DNA of 64,000 nt from Candidatus Binatia bacterium. GTDB taxonomy: Bacteria > Desulfobacterota > Binatia > Bin18. The DNA is taken from contig JAJDTY010000073.1 in the NCBI GenBank assembly GCA_022826945.1, forward strand, positions 372,001 through 436,000, in the 5' to 3' direction. The translations under genes were made by a program, and so were the position numbers. Shown piece by piece: positions 45,608-56,693 of the stretch (positions are counted from its first letter, which is position 1; each line of letters opens with the position of its first letter). The notes below the pieces were generated by a model. It was not told where the DNA came from. It searched no databases and worked only from the letters and a program-made list of their open reading frames with translations.

Positions 45608-47119
45608 ATGCGTAAGAGCGGATCGGTACGACACGGCGTTTTCACCGCGAGCATCCTCATACTGTCAGGATTGCTGCTAGTGGACCGCCCTCCCCTACAC
45701 GCCCTAGAACTATTCGGTTCAAAAAAAAAGGAGGAAAAGAGCGAAGAGGAAGCGCGTCCACCGGTGGTGACAAGTGTAAGCCAGCTTCCCGATTTTGCTA
45801 ATATAGCAAAATCGACCATGCCTGCGGTCGTGAACATCTCAACGACCCAGACATCGACGCGCCGCTCCCAACGTCGCCAGAGGCCGCTGCCGGGACCAAA
45901 TCCCTTTGGCGGAGAAGACCCATTTGAAGAGTTCTTCCGTCGCTTTTTTGGCGACCGCCCCCCCCCGCGCCAGCAGCGCAGTTTGGGCTCTGGCTTCATT
46001 ATCAGCCAAGACGGCTATATCGTCACGAATGAGCATGTTGTTGGGGATGCCGACAAAATTACGGTCCGCCTCTCGGATGAAGACGAGTTTGAGGCGCAAA
46101 TTATCGGGACTGACGATAAAACAGATTTAGCTCTAATCAAAATTAAGTCAGAAGAGCCCTTTCAGAGCGTTCCACTCGGCAACTCATCGGATTTACAGAT
46201 TGGCGATTGGGTCATGGCCATCGGCAATCCGTTCGGACTCGAACAAACAGTGACGGCTGGCATCGTCAGCGCTAAGGGACGAGTGATCGGAGCTGGACCG
46301 TATGACGATTTTATCCAGACGGACGCCTCGATTAACCCCGGTAACTCTGGCGGTCCACTCTTGAACCTCCGAGGTGAAGTCGTGGGTATTAACTCCGCCA
46401 TTTTTAGTCAGGGCGGTGGCAATATTGGTATTGGCTTTGCCATCCCGATCGATATGGCGAAGTCCATCATTAACCAACTCAAAAACACAGGGAAAGTGAC
46501 CCGGGGCTGGCTGGGTGTCGCTATTCAAACGGTCACAGCAGAACTCGCAAAATCTTTTGACCTGGATGAACCCATCGGCGCCTTGGTCGCTGAGGTTACG
46601 GAGGGTGGACCAGCAGAGAAGGCGGGTCTTGAGCGGGGCGATATCATTACCCACTTCAAAGGTGAAAAAATTCTGAAATCACACGACTTGCCGGCTATGG
46701 TGGCACGGACTCCGGTCGGAGAAAAGGTCGAAGTCATCGTTCTTCGTGGCGGAAAAGAACAAACCATCTCTGTCGCGCTTGGAGAATTAACCGATCAGGT
46801 CGCCCAAGGCGGAAGCCGCGAGGAGAGCGAGGCAAGCTGGGGCCTGACCGTCGCCGATATCTCAGACGAACATCTCCAACGCTACCGCTTGCCAGACAAT
46901 CAAAAAGGCGTTGTTGTCACGGCGGTTGAGCCTGGCAGCCCAGCCGAGATGGCTGGTATCCGTCCCGGAGATGTTATCGAAGAAGTGAACCGCCAAGCCG
47001 TCAAATCGGTGCGCGACTTTACGACGGCTGTAGAGGAAGTCAAAGACGCAGAGACCCTCCTGCTCCTTGCCCGTCGAGGAAATTTCACTTCGTTTTTTGC
47101 ACTGCGTAAACAAGGATAA
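45608..47119 (+). CDS. degP: Do/HtrA-family periplasmic serine protease with two PDZ domains
   Basis: [50 protein letters not shown]; two GxxxxGDVI-type PDZ motifs. Confidence 0.95.
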   Translation: MRKSGSVRHGVFTASILILSGLLLVDRPPLHALELFGSKKKEEKSEEEARPPVVTSVSQLPDFANIAKSTMPAVVNISTTQTSTRRSQRRQRPLPGPNPFGGEDPFEEFFRRFFGDRPPPRQQRSLGSGFIISQDGYIVTNEHVVGDADKITVRLSDEDEFEAQIIGTDDKTDLALIKIKSEEPFQSVPLGNSSDLQIGDWVMAIGNPFGLEQTVTAGIVSAKGRVIGAGPYDDFIQTDASINPGNSGGPLLNLRGEVVGINSAIFSQGGGNIGIGFAIPIDMAKSIINQLKNTGKVTRGWLGVAIQTVTAELAKSFDLDEPIGALVAEVTEGGPAEKAGLERGDIITHFKGEKILKSHDLPAMVARTPVGEKVEVIVLRGGKEQTISVALGELTDQVAQGGSREESEASWGLTVADISDEHLQRYRLPDNQKGVVVTAVEPGSPAEMAGIRPGDVIEEVNRQAVKSVRDFTTAVEEVKDAETLLLLARRGNFTSFFALRKQG

Positions 47120-47125
47120 CAGATT

Positions 47126-47153
47126 CCTGCGGGGCGCGAAGTTGCCTCGCAGG
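47126..47153. terminator. Candidate bidirectional hairpin between convergent degP and VOC genes
   Basis: CCTGCGGGGC-GCGAAGTT-GCCTCGCAGG, 10-bp stem with one G-U pair; lacks a clear T-tract. Confidence 0.45.
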
Positions 47154-47537
47154 CTATAGCCCCTGAGCCAACTCGATCAAATAGCCATCCGGGTCACGCA
47201 CGTAGGCTGTCCGCTGTCCCCACGGGCGGGTTGTCGGCGGGGTGACCGGCGTCGCTCCGCCTGCCACTATTTCCGCGTAGGCCGCATCAACGTCGGCAAC
47301 CTTGAAGCCCAACTCGAAACCAGGAGCAGCCTGTTGAGCGGGCTCCAGGGTGAAACCGATCACGGCTGCCATGGCTGGACGGGTATAGAATCCAATGCGG
47401 GTCACACCGGTGTCGAGTTGCGCGTAGTCTCCGGAGCGATGGCCAAGGCGGAGCCCTAAAACCTGGGTATAAAAATTAAGGGCACGGTCGAGATCATCAA
47501 CAATCAAGATGATATAGTCGGCCGCTTCAAGTTGCAT
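47154..47537 (-). CDS. VOC-family (glyoxalase/bleomycin-resistance-like) protein
   Basis: YIILIVDDLDRALNFYTQVLGLRLG; RTAYVRDPDGYLIELAQ. Confidence 0.92.
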   Translation of the reverse strand: MQLEAADYIILIVDDLDRALNFYTQVLGLRLGHRSGDYAQLDTGVTRIGFYTRPAMAAVIGFTLEPAQQAAPGFELGFKVADVDAAYAEIVAGGATPVTPPTTRPWGQRTAYVRDPDGYLIELAQGL

Positions 47538-47561
47538 GCACGTGTCCTGGCAGGACCAGCT

Positions 47562-48806
47562 TCAGCCCGCGACTGGAGCAATGAAGGGATAGGGCTGCAA
47601 GACCGCTTCCATTGTTCGCGGCTGGTCGAAGAAAGACAGCACCCGCAGCAGGACTTCGTCCACAATGGCATCTGGACAGGACGCCCCACAAGTGAGGGCG
47701 ATATCAAGTGGACGGTGTTCAGGCAGCCAGCTCTGCGTAGTCTCGACCTGTTGCCGGTCTAAAACAAAATGGTCGATGTAGGACGGGGAGACGATGTCTT
47801 TTGCACCCTGAACGAAATATGTCGGCATGGCCGCCCGGCAGAGCTCGACAATATGCGAGGTATTTGACGAGTTATATCCACCGACAACAAGACCCAGATC
47901 GGCCCCATGCTCAATCAAGGCATACGTGGCGTGTTGGTTCTCATTCGTCGCATAACACAGGGTGTCGGACGTGTCAGCAAAGGTCTCACCCAGCCGCCCC
48001 TCACCATAACGGTCGACCAAGGCCTGACGCAAAATCTGGGCAACCTGCCGTGTTTCGGAAGCTAACATCGTGGTTTGATTAACGACCCCGATCCGTTGTA
48101 AATCGCGCTCGGGGTCGAAACCGTGAGAGCAGGTATGGCCGAAGTGCGCAAAGAAAACGTCCGGCTCGAGCCGGCCACGAATAATGTCACCTAAGATATG
48201 AGCTTCTTCAAGATTGAGGACGACAACGGTCGGCGCATTTTGAATACTATGAGAGAAGGTCGCACGGGTTTCCTCATGGGAAGCTTTGCCATGTACGACC
48301 ACGGTATAGCCGCTACTGCCGAGCTGAGCGCTGCGTTTCCAGACACGCTCCACAAACGGACAGGTAGTATTATAGGTATACGGGTCTAATCCACGTTGGG
48401 CTAAGGCGTCCTGAACTTCTACACTCGCCCCGAAGGCAGGCACGACTACAATATCCTCTGCGGTGAGTTCGTCCCAGGCGATCAGGTGTTCGCCCGTAGA
48501 GGAGAAGATAAAGCGCACTCCCCGCTCCTGGAGGTCCTGGTTCACCGCGGGGTTATGGATCATTTCGCTTAAGAAAAAAATCCGCTTACCGCTGTTTTCC
48601 TGAAGCGTCCGATAGGCAATCTCGACTGCATTTTCCACACCAAAACAGAAACCAAAATGGCGGGCAAGAATAAAGCGCACCGGGCCAAAGTCGAGCACCG
48701 TGGGCAATAAGTCCTGCTTGCGAGGGTCTTGTAGCTGACGGTGTTTTTTCACCCGAGAAATGATGGGGCTTTTATAGAAGTCTGGGATATGAAACTGCCG
48801 AGCCAT
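47562..48806 (-). CDS. ispH: 4-hydroxy-3-methylbut-2-enyl diphosphate reductase, long (plant/cyanobacterial-like) form
   Basis: HFGFCFGVENAVEIAYRT, SEMIHNPAVNQDLQERGVRF, YNTTCPFVERVWKRS, TTMLASETRQVA, GGYNSSNTSHIVELC, LTCGASCPDAIVDEVL. ORF opens at 49001; MARQFHIPDF at 48806 is a likelier start. Confidence 0.9.
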   Translation of the reverse strand: MARQFHIPDFYKSPIISRVKKHRQLQDPRKQDLLPTVLDFGPVRFILARHFGFCFGVENAVEIAYRTLQENSGKRIFFLSEMIHNPAVNQDLQERGVRFIFSSTGEHLIAWDELTAEDIVVVPAFGASVEVQDALAQRGLDPYTYNTTCPFVERVWKRSAQLGSSGYTVVVHGKASHEETRATFSHSIQNAPTVVVLNLEEAHILGDIIRGRLEPDVFFAHFGHTCSHGFDPERDLQRIGVVNQTTMLASETRQVAQILRQALVDRYGEGRLGETFADTSDTLCYATNENQHATYALIEHGADLGLVVGGYNSSNTSHIVELCRAAMPTYFVQGAKDIVSPSYIDHFVLDRQQVETTQSWLPEHRPLDIALTCGASCPDAIVDEVLLRVLSFFDQPRTMEAVLQPYPFIAPVAG

Positions 48807-48856
48807 GCTACGCCCTCTCCGCCCTACCCATGCTCTGGACGAGCGGAAAGCCTTGA

Positions 48857-50128
<1,272 letters not shown>

Positions 50129-50195
50129 GTACCCTTTTCCCCCAGACAGTCACCGCAGTGGGACAGACTGCTACCGCTTTCCTGTTGGGCTTCGC

Positions 50196-51371
50196 ATGGA
50201 TATCCCTGATCAAACAAACAGCCTCCTCAAGGCCGTATCTGACCTCGCTGCCCAGGTTCGTTCGCTCAGTCATCAGATTGAAGCCCAGCGTCGCCTCCCC
50301 CAATCTCTTGTCGATGCCATGGCCACCGCAGGCCTCTTTCGGCTGCTCATTCCTCGCTCGCTTGGCGGTCTTGAGGTCGATGTCTCTACATTCATCCAGA
50401 CTATTGAGGCGACCGCAGCCTTGGACGGTTCAGTCGGCTGGTCGGCTATGATCGGTGCAACGGGAGGACTGACGAGCGGCTATCTTCCGTTGGAAACTGC
50501 TCGGGAGATCTATGGCAGCGACCCGCATATCGTCACTGCCGGAGCCCTCGCTCCACACGGAAAGGCTAGACCGGTCGAGGGAGGCTACTACGTCACAGGA
50601 CGTTGGCCTTTTAACAGCGGTTGTGAATACTGTGCCTGGCTCATGGGCAACTGCATTGTCCAGGCGGCTGAGGAGTCTCCTCATCTGCGTTCCGACGGAC
50701 AGCCAGACATTCGTCTGATGCTCTTTCCTGCGGCGGAAGCCGACATTATCGACACCTGGTCAGTCTCCGGCCTGCGAGGAAGCGGCAGCCACGATATTGC
50801 GATCCATGACCTTTTTATTCCCGCAGAGAGAACGGTGGCATATGGCCTTGAGCCCCCTACACAGCCTGGCCCACTCTATGCCTTCCCTACCTTTGGCTTA
50901 CTGGCAATCGGTGTTGCCAGCGTAGCCGTGGGTATGGCCCACAGCAGCATTGCCTGTCTGATAGAGCTTGCCCGTACCAAGATTCCAACCGGAGGGCGTC
51001 GGCCGCTCGGTGAACGCCCATTCATCCACATGCAGGTGGCGCAGGCTCAAGCACGGCTCCAGGCAGCCCGCGCCGGGCTCTTTGCCATAGCCCAGGAGAC
51101 ATGGAATATGACGTGTCAGAGGGAAGCGATTCCCCTTGAGCAGCGGGCGGCTATTCGTCTTGCAGCTAACTACGCCACCAGCGAGTCCGTCGCAGTGGTG
51201 GATAGTATGTATACTGTGGCGGGGACCAGTGCCATCTGGGACACGAGTCCGCTCCAACGGGCTTTCCGCGACATCCACGTGCTGACCCAACACGCGGTCA
51301 TCGCGCCACCTCTGTACGAGCTTGCCGGTCGGGTCTTGTTTGGCCTCAAGACCGATACGTCGATGTTATAG
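50196..51371 (+). CDS. Acyl-CoA dehydrogenase-fold flavoprotein (group D flavin monooxygenase-like)
   Basis: LVDAMATAGLFRLLIPRSLGGLEVDVSTFIQTIEATAALDGSVGW; VEGGYYVTGRWPFNSGCEYCAWLMGNC; C-terminal region with DSMYTVAGTSAIWDTSPLQRAFRDIHVLTQH. Confidence 0.87.
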   Translation: MDIPDQTNSLLKAVSDLAAQVRSLSHQIEAQRRLPQSLVDAMATAGLFRLLIPRSLGGLEVDVSTFIQTIEATAALDGSVGWSAMIGATGGLTSGYLPLETAREIYGSDPHIVTAGALAPHGKARPVEGGYYVTGRWPFNSGCEYCAWLMGNCIVQAAEESPHLRSDGQPDIRLMLFPAAEADIIDTWSVSGLRGSGSHDIAIHDLFIPAERTVAYGLEPPTQPGPLYAFPTFGLLAIGVASVAVGMAHSSIACLIELARTKIPTGGRRPLGERPFIHMQVAQAQARLQAARAGLFAIAQETWNMTCQREAIPLEQRAAIRLAANYATSESVAVVDSMYTVAGTSAIWDTSPLQRAFRDIHVLTQHAVIAPPLYELAGRVLFGLKTDTSML

Positions 51372-51400
51372 TCGTCTGACCACTTTCCTCTTCTCGCATG

Positions 51401-54217
51401 TCAGGGGACGACTTTTTTGAGCAACTGGAGGCTAACCTGAGGATTGTGGTACGGTCCGCTAACCTGAAACGGCAGCGCCGTGAGTCGGTCGGTGCTCTGG
51501 GCGAGTAGTTTGCCCGCTAAAGGAACCTTCTCAACGACACTCGTAATACCGCGCAGCGGAACAACATCGGTCGCGATATCAAGCGTTTTCTGCCGCAAGT
51601 TCACCTGGCCTCGGGCGTCCAGGCGAACAGCCTCCCCGATGAGAGCGAGATTCTCTGTGGTGAGGTGCCCGTGTCTCACGACGACATCTCCGGTCAGCGA
51701 AGAAAAGGGAAGGCCGTCGCGGGGCAACTGCGGCAACGAGAAGCTGAGAAGGCTTTGCAGACTGACGGCGGTCCAGAGCCGAACGAGAATCGGGAGTTGC
51801 CGGGCAATCCCATCTTGAACTGAGAACGTCAATTCGCCATCCCATTCCTCCGGGTCATCCCAGAACTCCCAATTGGCAATCTCGATCTCGCCGCTGGCAT
51901 CTAAGACGCCAGAGAGAGTATCGGTTGGATGGCCAAGAGCGGTAAAAAAATCTGCCGCATCAACTTGGCTTACCTGCGGTGCGAACGAGAGCGCGGACGA
52001 GTCGAGCCAAAACGTCCCTTCTCCCCGAACGTGTCCGGCTGAGATGCCAGCTTCTCCGAGGCGGAAGTCAACCTGACGGTCATGCCGGTCAATAGAGACC
52101 CGGAGCGGTGCCACGCTAAACGTCTGATACCGCACACGGTCGCACTGGACATCGACCCGCACCTTGTTCTGTTCCGTTGTCTCTTTCTTCTCCGGTTGAA
52201 CGGCACCAGGTATTAAGATCGATTCGAAATCCAACTCGCCACACTCCAGGCTGACACGCAGTTCCAGGGGCTCAAGGCTCAGCAGTTCACCCGAGCCCGC
52301 CACACTCCCACCGGGCAGGCTGGCCTGCTCAATGACAAATTGCCCCTGCTGACCCTGCCAGGAGAATTGTCCACGCGTGATATCGAGCGGTTCAAGAAAC
52401 GACAGCACGTCCATACGGGCCTGGCTCAGCGCAATTCTCCCCTCGGTCTCCAGGCTGTGACGTTGCGGACCAAACCGGGCAACCAGCCTACCGCTGAACC
52501 GTCCGGACTGTAGGTCCACTACAGCCCCGTCAAGCAGCGCCACAAAATCCTGGACAGCCGCCTGTGGAAGGGACAGAGCAACATGTCCCCGCTGTGAGGC
52601 AGTAAAGGGATGTTCGATCGTTCCCTCCAGGAACCCGACCGAGGTCCCCATACGAAAACGGATATCCTGGAGCCTCGCCTCCTCCGGCGTGAGATGCACG
52701 GCTCCATTCACCTCGGACAGGGTTAGCCCCCACTCGGGAAGGTTCATGCCGGCTGAACGCCACTCTAACGTCGCGGCGTACGAGAGCTGGGTGCTCCCGC
52801 CAGGGGGAAGCCGCACGTTTAGCCGAAAGTCAGCCTGTCCTGACGGCTGGTGCACTGCTGGCAGGAACGTTTCTCGTTTTTTTGGTGACACAAATGAGAG
52901 CAGAGGCTCCAGGTCATCGGCGAGATTTATCTGCGCGGCGAGTCTGACTCCGAGCGCTGGTGACGCTTTTGAGAACAGGGGCCCCCAGTCAGCGCTCAGT
53001 TCCGTGAGCGCCGAGGCTTGTCCGTACGAGCCCTTCAGGTTCGAGGCGTGCAGTTGACCGTCCTGCAAACGAAGTTGTCCCGCTACCAGACGAACCGGAA
53101 GGCCATTCTTCACGAACCGGGCCTCCACCTCTTCAAGCGTGGCATTCAAGGTGAGCGATGCTGGACTTTCAGCCAAGTTTTCGAGCAGCCCGGCGACCGG
53201 GGCGACCACCAACCATGAGGAAGCGTAAGGCGGATTATCCCAATGCAAGTCTGTCAGGCCGATGCTGCCACGCTCAATCGTCAGGTGTGAAAGACGGGCC
53301 TCTCGGACGCTTATTCGACCCGAGACGGTCGTGCTTGCATTCGCCCCTCCGGCATACTTCCCCGAGAAGTCTGCCCGCGCCACGGGCCAATCTGCCCCAA
53401 CCCATGTACCCAACTCATGGACGGCAACATTCTGGAGGCGAATGTCGCCTCGCCATTTTGCCGGAGGCGCATTCGGTGTCGGCTCCCAGTGTGAGGAGCG
53501 AGAACGGAGCGTCAGTTGTCCAACCTCTCCGTTCCTGCCCAAGTCCGCACTCAACTCTCCCCACACGCCACCGGTATCCCAAGCAATCCGCATCCGTGCA
53601 CGGGTGAAGACCACAGGAGCTCCGGTGGATGGTTGCTGAAAGACAAGTGTTGCATCTTCCAAGACAAGTTGGTGGACCAACAGTTGTGGGGAAAACCAGA
53701 GATTGGTGTCGGACGGAGTGTTCTCAGCCTCGGCTTCTTCGGCAAACGGATTCGCCTGGCGAGAGAACAGGCGCGCAACCGGAGCGGTCGATTCGGCATT
53801 CGATGTCGGTTGCGTAAGCTGGACGCTCGGCTTCAAGAAAAAGATATGACGAAAGAGCAGTTGCCCACGTAAGAGCGCTTTGAGATCAAGCACGAGATCA
53901 ATACGTTCGGCAGTCATGAAGGGATCGGTGCCGTCGTGCGCCTGCATATTGACTGTCTTGAACTGCACCCCTACCCCCTGCCGAAAGGAGAGCGTACTCG
54001 ATGCAATCTCCACTTCTGCGCGGAAGAACCGTTCCAGTTCTTGTTCAAGGAAGGCAACATAGCGCTGTTCGGATAAGAACCAGCCAGCGAGTAGAAATCC
54101 CGCCAGGATTCCACTCAATACAAAAACGACCAGACCCAGCACCAGCCGCCGGAGTCCCCTGGGATAGCGAAATAGCCGGGATCGCTGTTCTGCCGTCTCC
54201 GTCTCAGGTTGGGCCAT
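51401..54217 (-). CDS. AsmA/DUF3971-like large envelope protein
   Basis: N-terminal TM (LVLGLVVFVLSGILAGFLLAGWFL), long beta-rich body, C-terminal GHLTTENLALIGEAVRLDARGQVNLRQKTLDIATDVVPLRGITSVVEKVPLAGKLLA typical of AsmA-like C-termini. Confidence 0.82.
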   Translation of the reverse strand: MAQPETETAEQRSRLFRYPRGLRRLVLGLVVFVLSGILAGFLLAGWFLSEQRYVAFLEQELERFFRAEVEIASSTLSFRQGVGVQFKTVNMQAHDGTDPFMTAERIDLVLDLKALLRGQLLFRHIFFLKPSVQLTQPTSNAESTAPVARLFSRQANPFAEEAEAENTPSDTNLWFSPQLLVHQLVLEDATLVFQQPSTGAPVVFTRARMRIAWDTGGVWGELSADLGRNGEVGQLTLRSRSSHWEPTPNAPPAKWRGDIRLQNVAVHELGTWVGADWPVARADFSGKYAGGANASTTVSGRISVREARLSHLTIERGSIGLTDLHWDNPPYASSWLVVAPVAGLLENLAESPASLTLNATLEEVEARFVKNGLPVRLVAGQLRLQDGQLHASNLKGSYGQASALTELSADWGPLFSKASPALGVRLAAQINLADDLEPLLSFVSPKKRETFLPAVHQPSGQADFRLNVRLPPGGSTQLSYAATLEWRSAGMNLPEWGLTLSEVNGAVHLTPEEARLQDIRFRMGTSVGFLEGTIEHPFTASQRGHVALSLPQAAVQDFVALLDGAVVDLQSGRFSGRLVARFGPQRHSLETEGRIALSQARMDVLSFLEPLDITRGQFSWQGQQGQFVIEQASLPGGSVAGSGELLSLEPLELRVSLECGELDFESILIPGAVQPEKKETTEQNKVRVDVQCDRVRYQTFSVAPLRVSIDRHDRQVDFRLGEAGISAGHVRGEGTFWLDSSALSFAPQVSQVDAADFFTALGHPTDTLSGVLDASGEIEIANWEFWDDPEEWDGELTFSVQDGIARQLPILVRLWTAVSLQSLLSFSLPQLPRDGLPFSSLTGDVVVRHGHLTTENLALIGEAVRLDARGQVNLRQKTLDIATDVVPLRGITSVVEKVPLAGKLLAQSTDRLTALPFQVSGPYHNPQVSLQLLKKVVP

Positions 54218-54225
54218 GCTTACGT

Positions 54226-55074
54226 CTATTCAGTCGTACCAGTAGAGGGTTCATCAGCGACGAACTTGTCAATAGTTTGGAAATACCGTTGCCCGGCGAC
54301 CCGGTACAGGCCGCCATGCTCTCCACCTGGGATTTCATAAAACTGCTTGGGTGGAGGAGCCAGTTCATACAAGTCACGACCCTGCTGAAAGGGCACAAGC
54401 CCATCCCGGGTGCCATGAATAACAAGCAGTGGAACTGCGAGCCTTGGAATAAGCCTAGCTGAGTTGAGGTCGTCTTTCACCAAGAAGGCTAGGGGTCGGA
54501 GGAGAAGCAGGGCTTGTCCCATCGCGTACAGGGAGTAAAACGGGGCTTCCAGAACCATGCGGGCCGGGCGCACCTCCAGTACAGGGTCAACCGCAAGGGC
54601 AATCGCGACCGCGCAGCCCAAGGATTCGCCAAAAAAGACGAGCCGTTTTCCCTCGCTCCAGCCCCGTTCCTGAATGAGCTGGAGTGCGGCCCGACCGTCG
54701 GATATAATGCCGGGAATCGACGGACGGCCATGACTCAGGCCATAGCCCTGGTAGTCAAACAGGACATGGCTGCCGCCAACATGCGTATGCATCAAATAGG
54801 CGTGCTCTAATCGATTCTGAATATTCCCGCCATTCCCGTGAAACCAGATAAAGATGACGTCCCCCGGGCCGGGAATATACCAGCCGTGCAAGAGTGTCCC
54901 CGTCTCTCCTCCAAAGCGGATGTCCTCGTAGGCAAGCTCATAAACTGCTGGCGTTACATCCACAGTCGAGCTGGGATGGAAAAGGAAAAAATTCTTCAGC
55001 CACTCGGTAGGAGCGATAAGAGTCGAGGCAAAAAAAGCACTCCAGCCAAGAACGATCTGCGTCATGCTTGTCAC
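54226..55074 (-). CDS. Alpha/beta hydrolase (BEM46-like)
   Basis: VIFIWFHGNGGNIQNRLEH; VLFDYQGYGLSHGRPS; LVFFGESLGCAVAIALA; LLVIHGTRDGLVPFQQGRDLYELAP. Confidence 0.92.
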   Translation of the reverse strand: MTSMTQIVLGWSAFFASTLIAPTEWLKNFFLFHPSSTVDVTPAVYELAYEDIRFGGETGTLLHGWYIPGPGDVIFIWFHGNGGNIQNRLEHAYLMHTHVGGSHVLFDYQGYGLSHGRPSIPGIISDGRAALQLIQERGWSEGKRLVFFGESLGCAVAIALAVDPVLEVRPARMVLEAPFYSLYAMGQALLLLRPLAFLVKDDLNSARLIPRLAVPLLVIHGTRDGLVPFQQGRDLYELAPPPKQFYEIPGGEHGGLYRVAGQRYFQTIDKFVADEPSTGTTE

Positions 55075-55130
55075 TGTATAGTTGCTCTACTCGCGAGGGC
55101 CGGAGAGGTGGCGTACGAGTTATTCCTATC

Positions 55131-55631
55131 CTATGGTTTCTCGGTCTGGCGGACCGATCGTTTCTTCTTTTGATATAAACCACTCCGCCCTTCTCGCAAA
55201 TCACGTTGAGCAAGCTCTTCTTCTGAACTAGTCTGCCCACTCACAAAACGATAGCTCGCCTGCACAAACTCGTCGACCTTGTCTTCGTCCGTCAATGTTT
55301 CTGCGCTGAGAGCCAGATATTCCCGCATCACGAACTCCCCACCACCGGGATGAAAAAGGTCTCCGGCCCGACTGGCGCTCGCGGAAACCAACTGCATAGC
55401 TGGGAGTTTCAAGGCCAAGTCTTCACCCAGGAGAAAAGAAAAGGGATTCCCGTTGGCATAGTAGCACAGGCCACCAAACATACGGCGATGCGTGACCCCC
55501 GTCAGGCCCAGACGGGCAATTGCCTCATCCAAAGTCAACTGATGACGCGGAGGCGGACGCTTTGCCTTTTGTTTTGCTATCTTTTGCGCCACGACGATCA
55601 AGATAGAGGGGAAAGACAGGAGGAGACCCAC
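55131..55631 (-). CDS. TfoX N-terminal-domain protein
   Basis: RMFGGLCYYANGNPFSFLLGEDLALKLP...GGEFVMREYLALSAETLTDEDKVDEFVQASYRFV. Confidence 0.78.
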   Translation of the reverse strand: MGLLLSFPSILIVVAQKIAKQKAKRPPPRHQLTLDEAIARLGLTGVTHRRMFGGLCYYANGNPFSFLLGEDLALKLPAMQLVSASASRAGDLFHPGGGEFVMREYLALSAETLTDEDKVDEFVQASYRFVSGQTSSEEELAQRDLREGRSGLYQKKKRSVRQTEKP

Positions 55632-55640
55632 ATCTAATGT

Positions 55641-56129
55641 CTATAAGAGCTCCTGTGGCCCCTCCCCCTCCATAACGCCCCCAGGGGCGGCGACCATACC
55701 CAATCCAACCAGAACCCAGAGCAGGACAATGCCGCACACAATTCCTATAGCAATCGCGCTCCAGTACGACGCAAGCTCACCGCCTTGTTGGATATGCAGG
55801 GCGATAGCCCGTCCCTGCAGACGAGTCGTCAGGAAATACATTACAAACACTTGGAGACCAACCAGCAGCGCCTCAAGCATACGTTGCTCTTGCGGTATCA
55901 ATCTGCTGAGGAGCAACGAGCCTACCGTCAGCATCCCCGTCCAGAGGAAAACATCCCGAACGGCACGGGGTTGAGACAGTCTCCGACAGTTCATTGACAG
56001 CAGAACACCGCCAGCAAGGGGAGAACCGAGGAAGGTTGCCAAGACAACGGCCCACACAGAATAGAGAGGCTCCTCCAGGTTATTCGTTCTGTGGCTCGGT
56101 AGATCAGTCGGCGGCATAGCCCCCTCCAC
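55641..56129 (-). CDS. Small multi-pass membrane protein of unknown function
   Basis: Four hydrophobic segments in the 162-aa ORF. Confidence 0.6.
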   Translation of the reverse strand: MEGAMPPTDLPSHRTNNLEEPLYSVWAVVLATFLGSPLAGGVLLSMNCRRLSQPRAVRDVFLWTGMLTVGSLLLSRLIPQEQRMLEALLVGLQVFVMYFLTTRLQGRAIALHIQQGGELASYWSAIAIGIVCGIVLLWVLVGLGMVAAPGGVMEGEGPQELL

Positions 56130-56291
56130 AAAAGATATTCATCGGCCACGGTCAGCACACGAAAGTGCTCTGAGGCTACCCTTTGCTCCAAGACAATTCA
56201 ACTGAGCATGACACCGGTAGCGCGCGTGTGTATCTGCTTCGTCACCACGGGCTATGCCACACTCAGGGTATGCCGTCCAGGAGGCCAACGT

Positions 56292-56611
56292 ATGGCAAAA
56301 GGCATCGTTATCATCCTTTGGAGTTTTGAGGTCCTTGCCTGGCCGCTGATGGGACTTGGGCAAGGCACGATTTACACCTGGGTTGATAGCAAGGGACCGT
56401 CCATTATTCCGACACACTAACCGGTGAAGCCCGCTCGGTCGACGACGAGCTTCCACCGACGGCGAGTTTTGCAGCGCAGCCAGATACCATGTCACAATCG
56501 GAAATACAGCCCCCTGCCCTTCCCACCCGAAGGGTGACGGCAGACGCGGTCGCTAACGCAGCTGAGCGTGAAGAGATGTTCAACCAATGGAAAAGGAGAG
56601 GCCGAAGGTGA
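56292..56611 (+). pseudogene. DUF4124-like secreted protein disrupted by a -1 frameshift
   Basis: MAKGIVIILWSFEVLAWPLMGLGQGTIYTWVDSKG, then at AAGGGACCGTC (56391-56400) the frame breaks; restoring one G gives ...WVDSKGTVHYSDTLTGEARSVDDELPPTASFAAQ...AEREEMFNQWKRRGRR*. Confidence 0.7.
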
Positions 56612-56693
56612 CCAAGTCGGACGAGGCGAAGATTTCGCACTCGGTCGAGATGGGCCGTTCGGCACAGACAACAGCAACGTGTTTGAGGACTAG

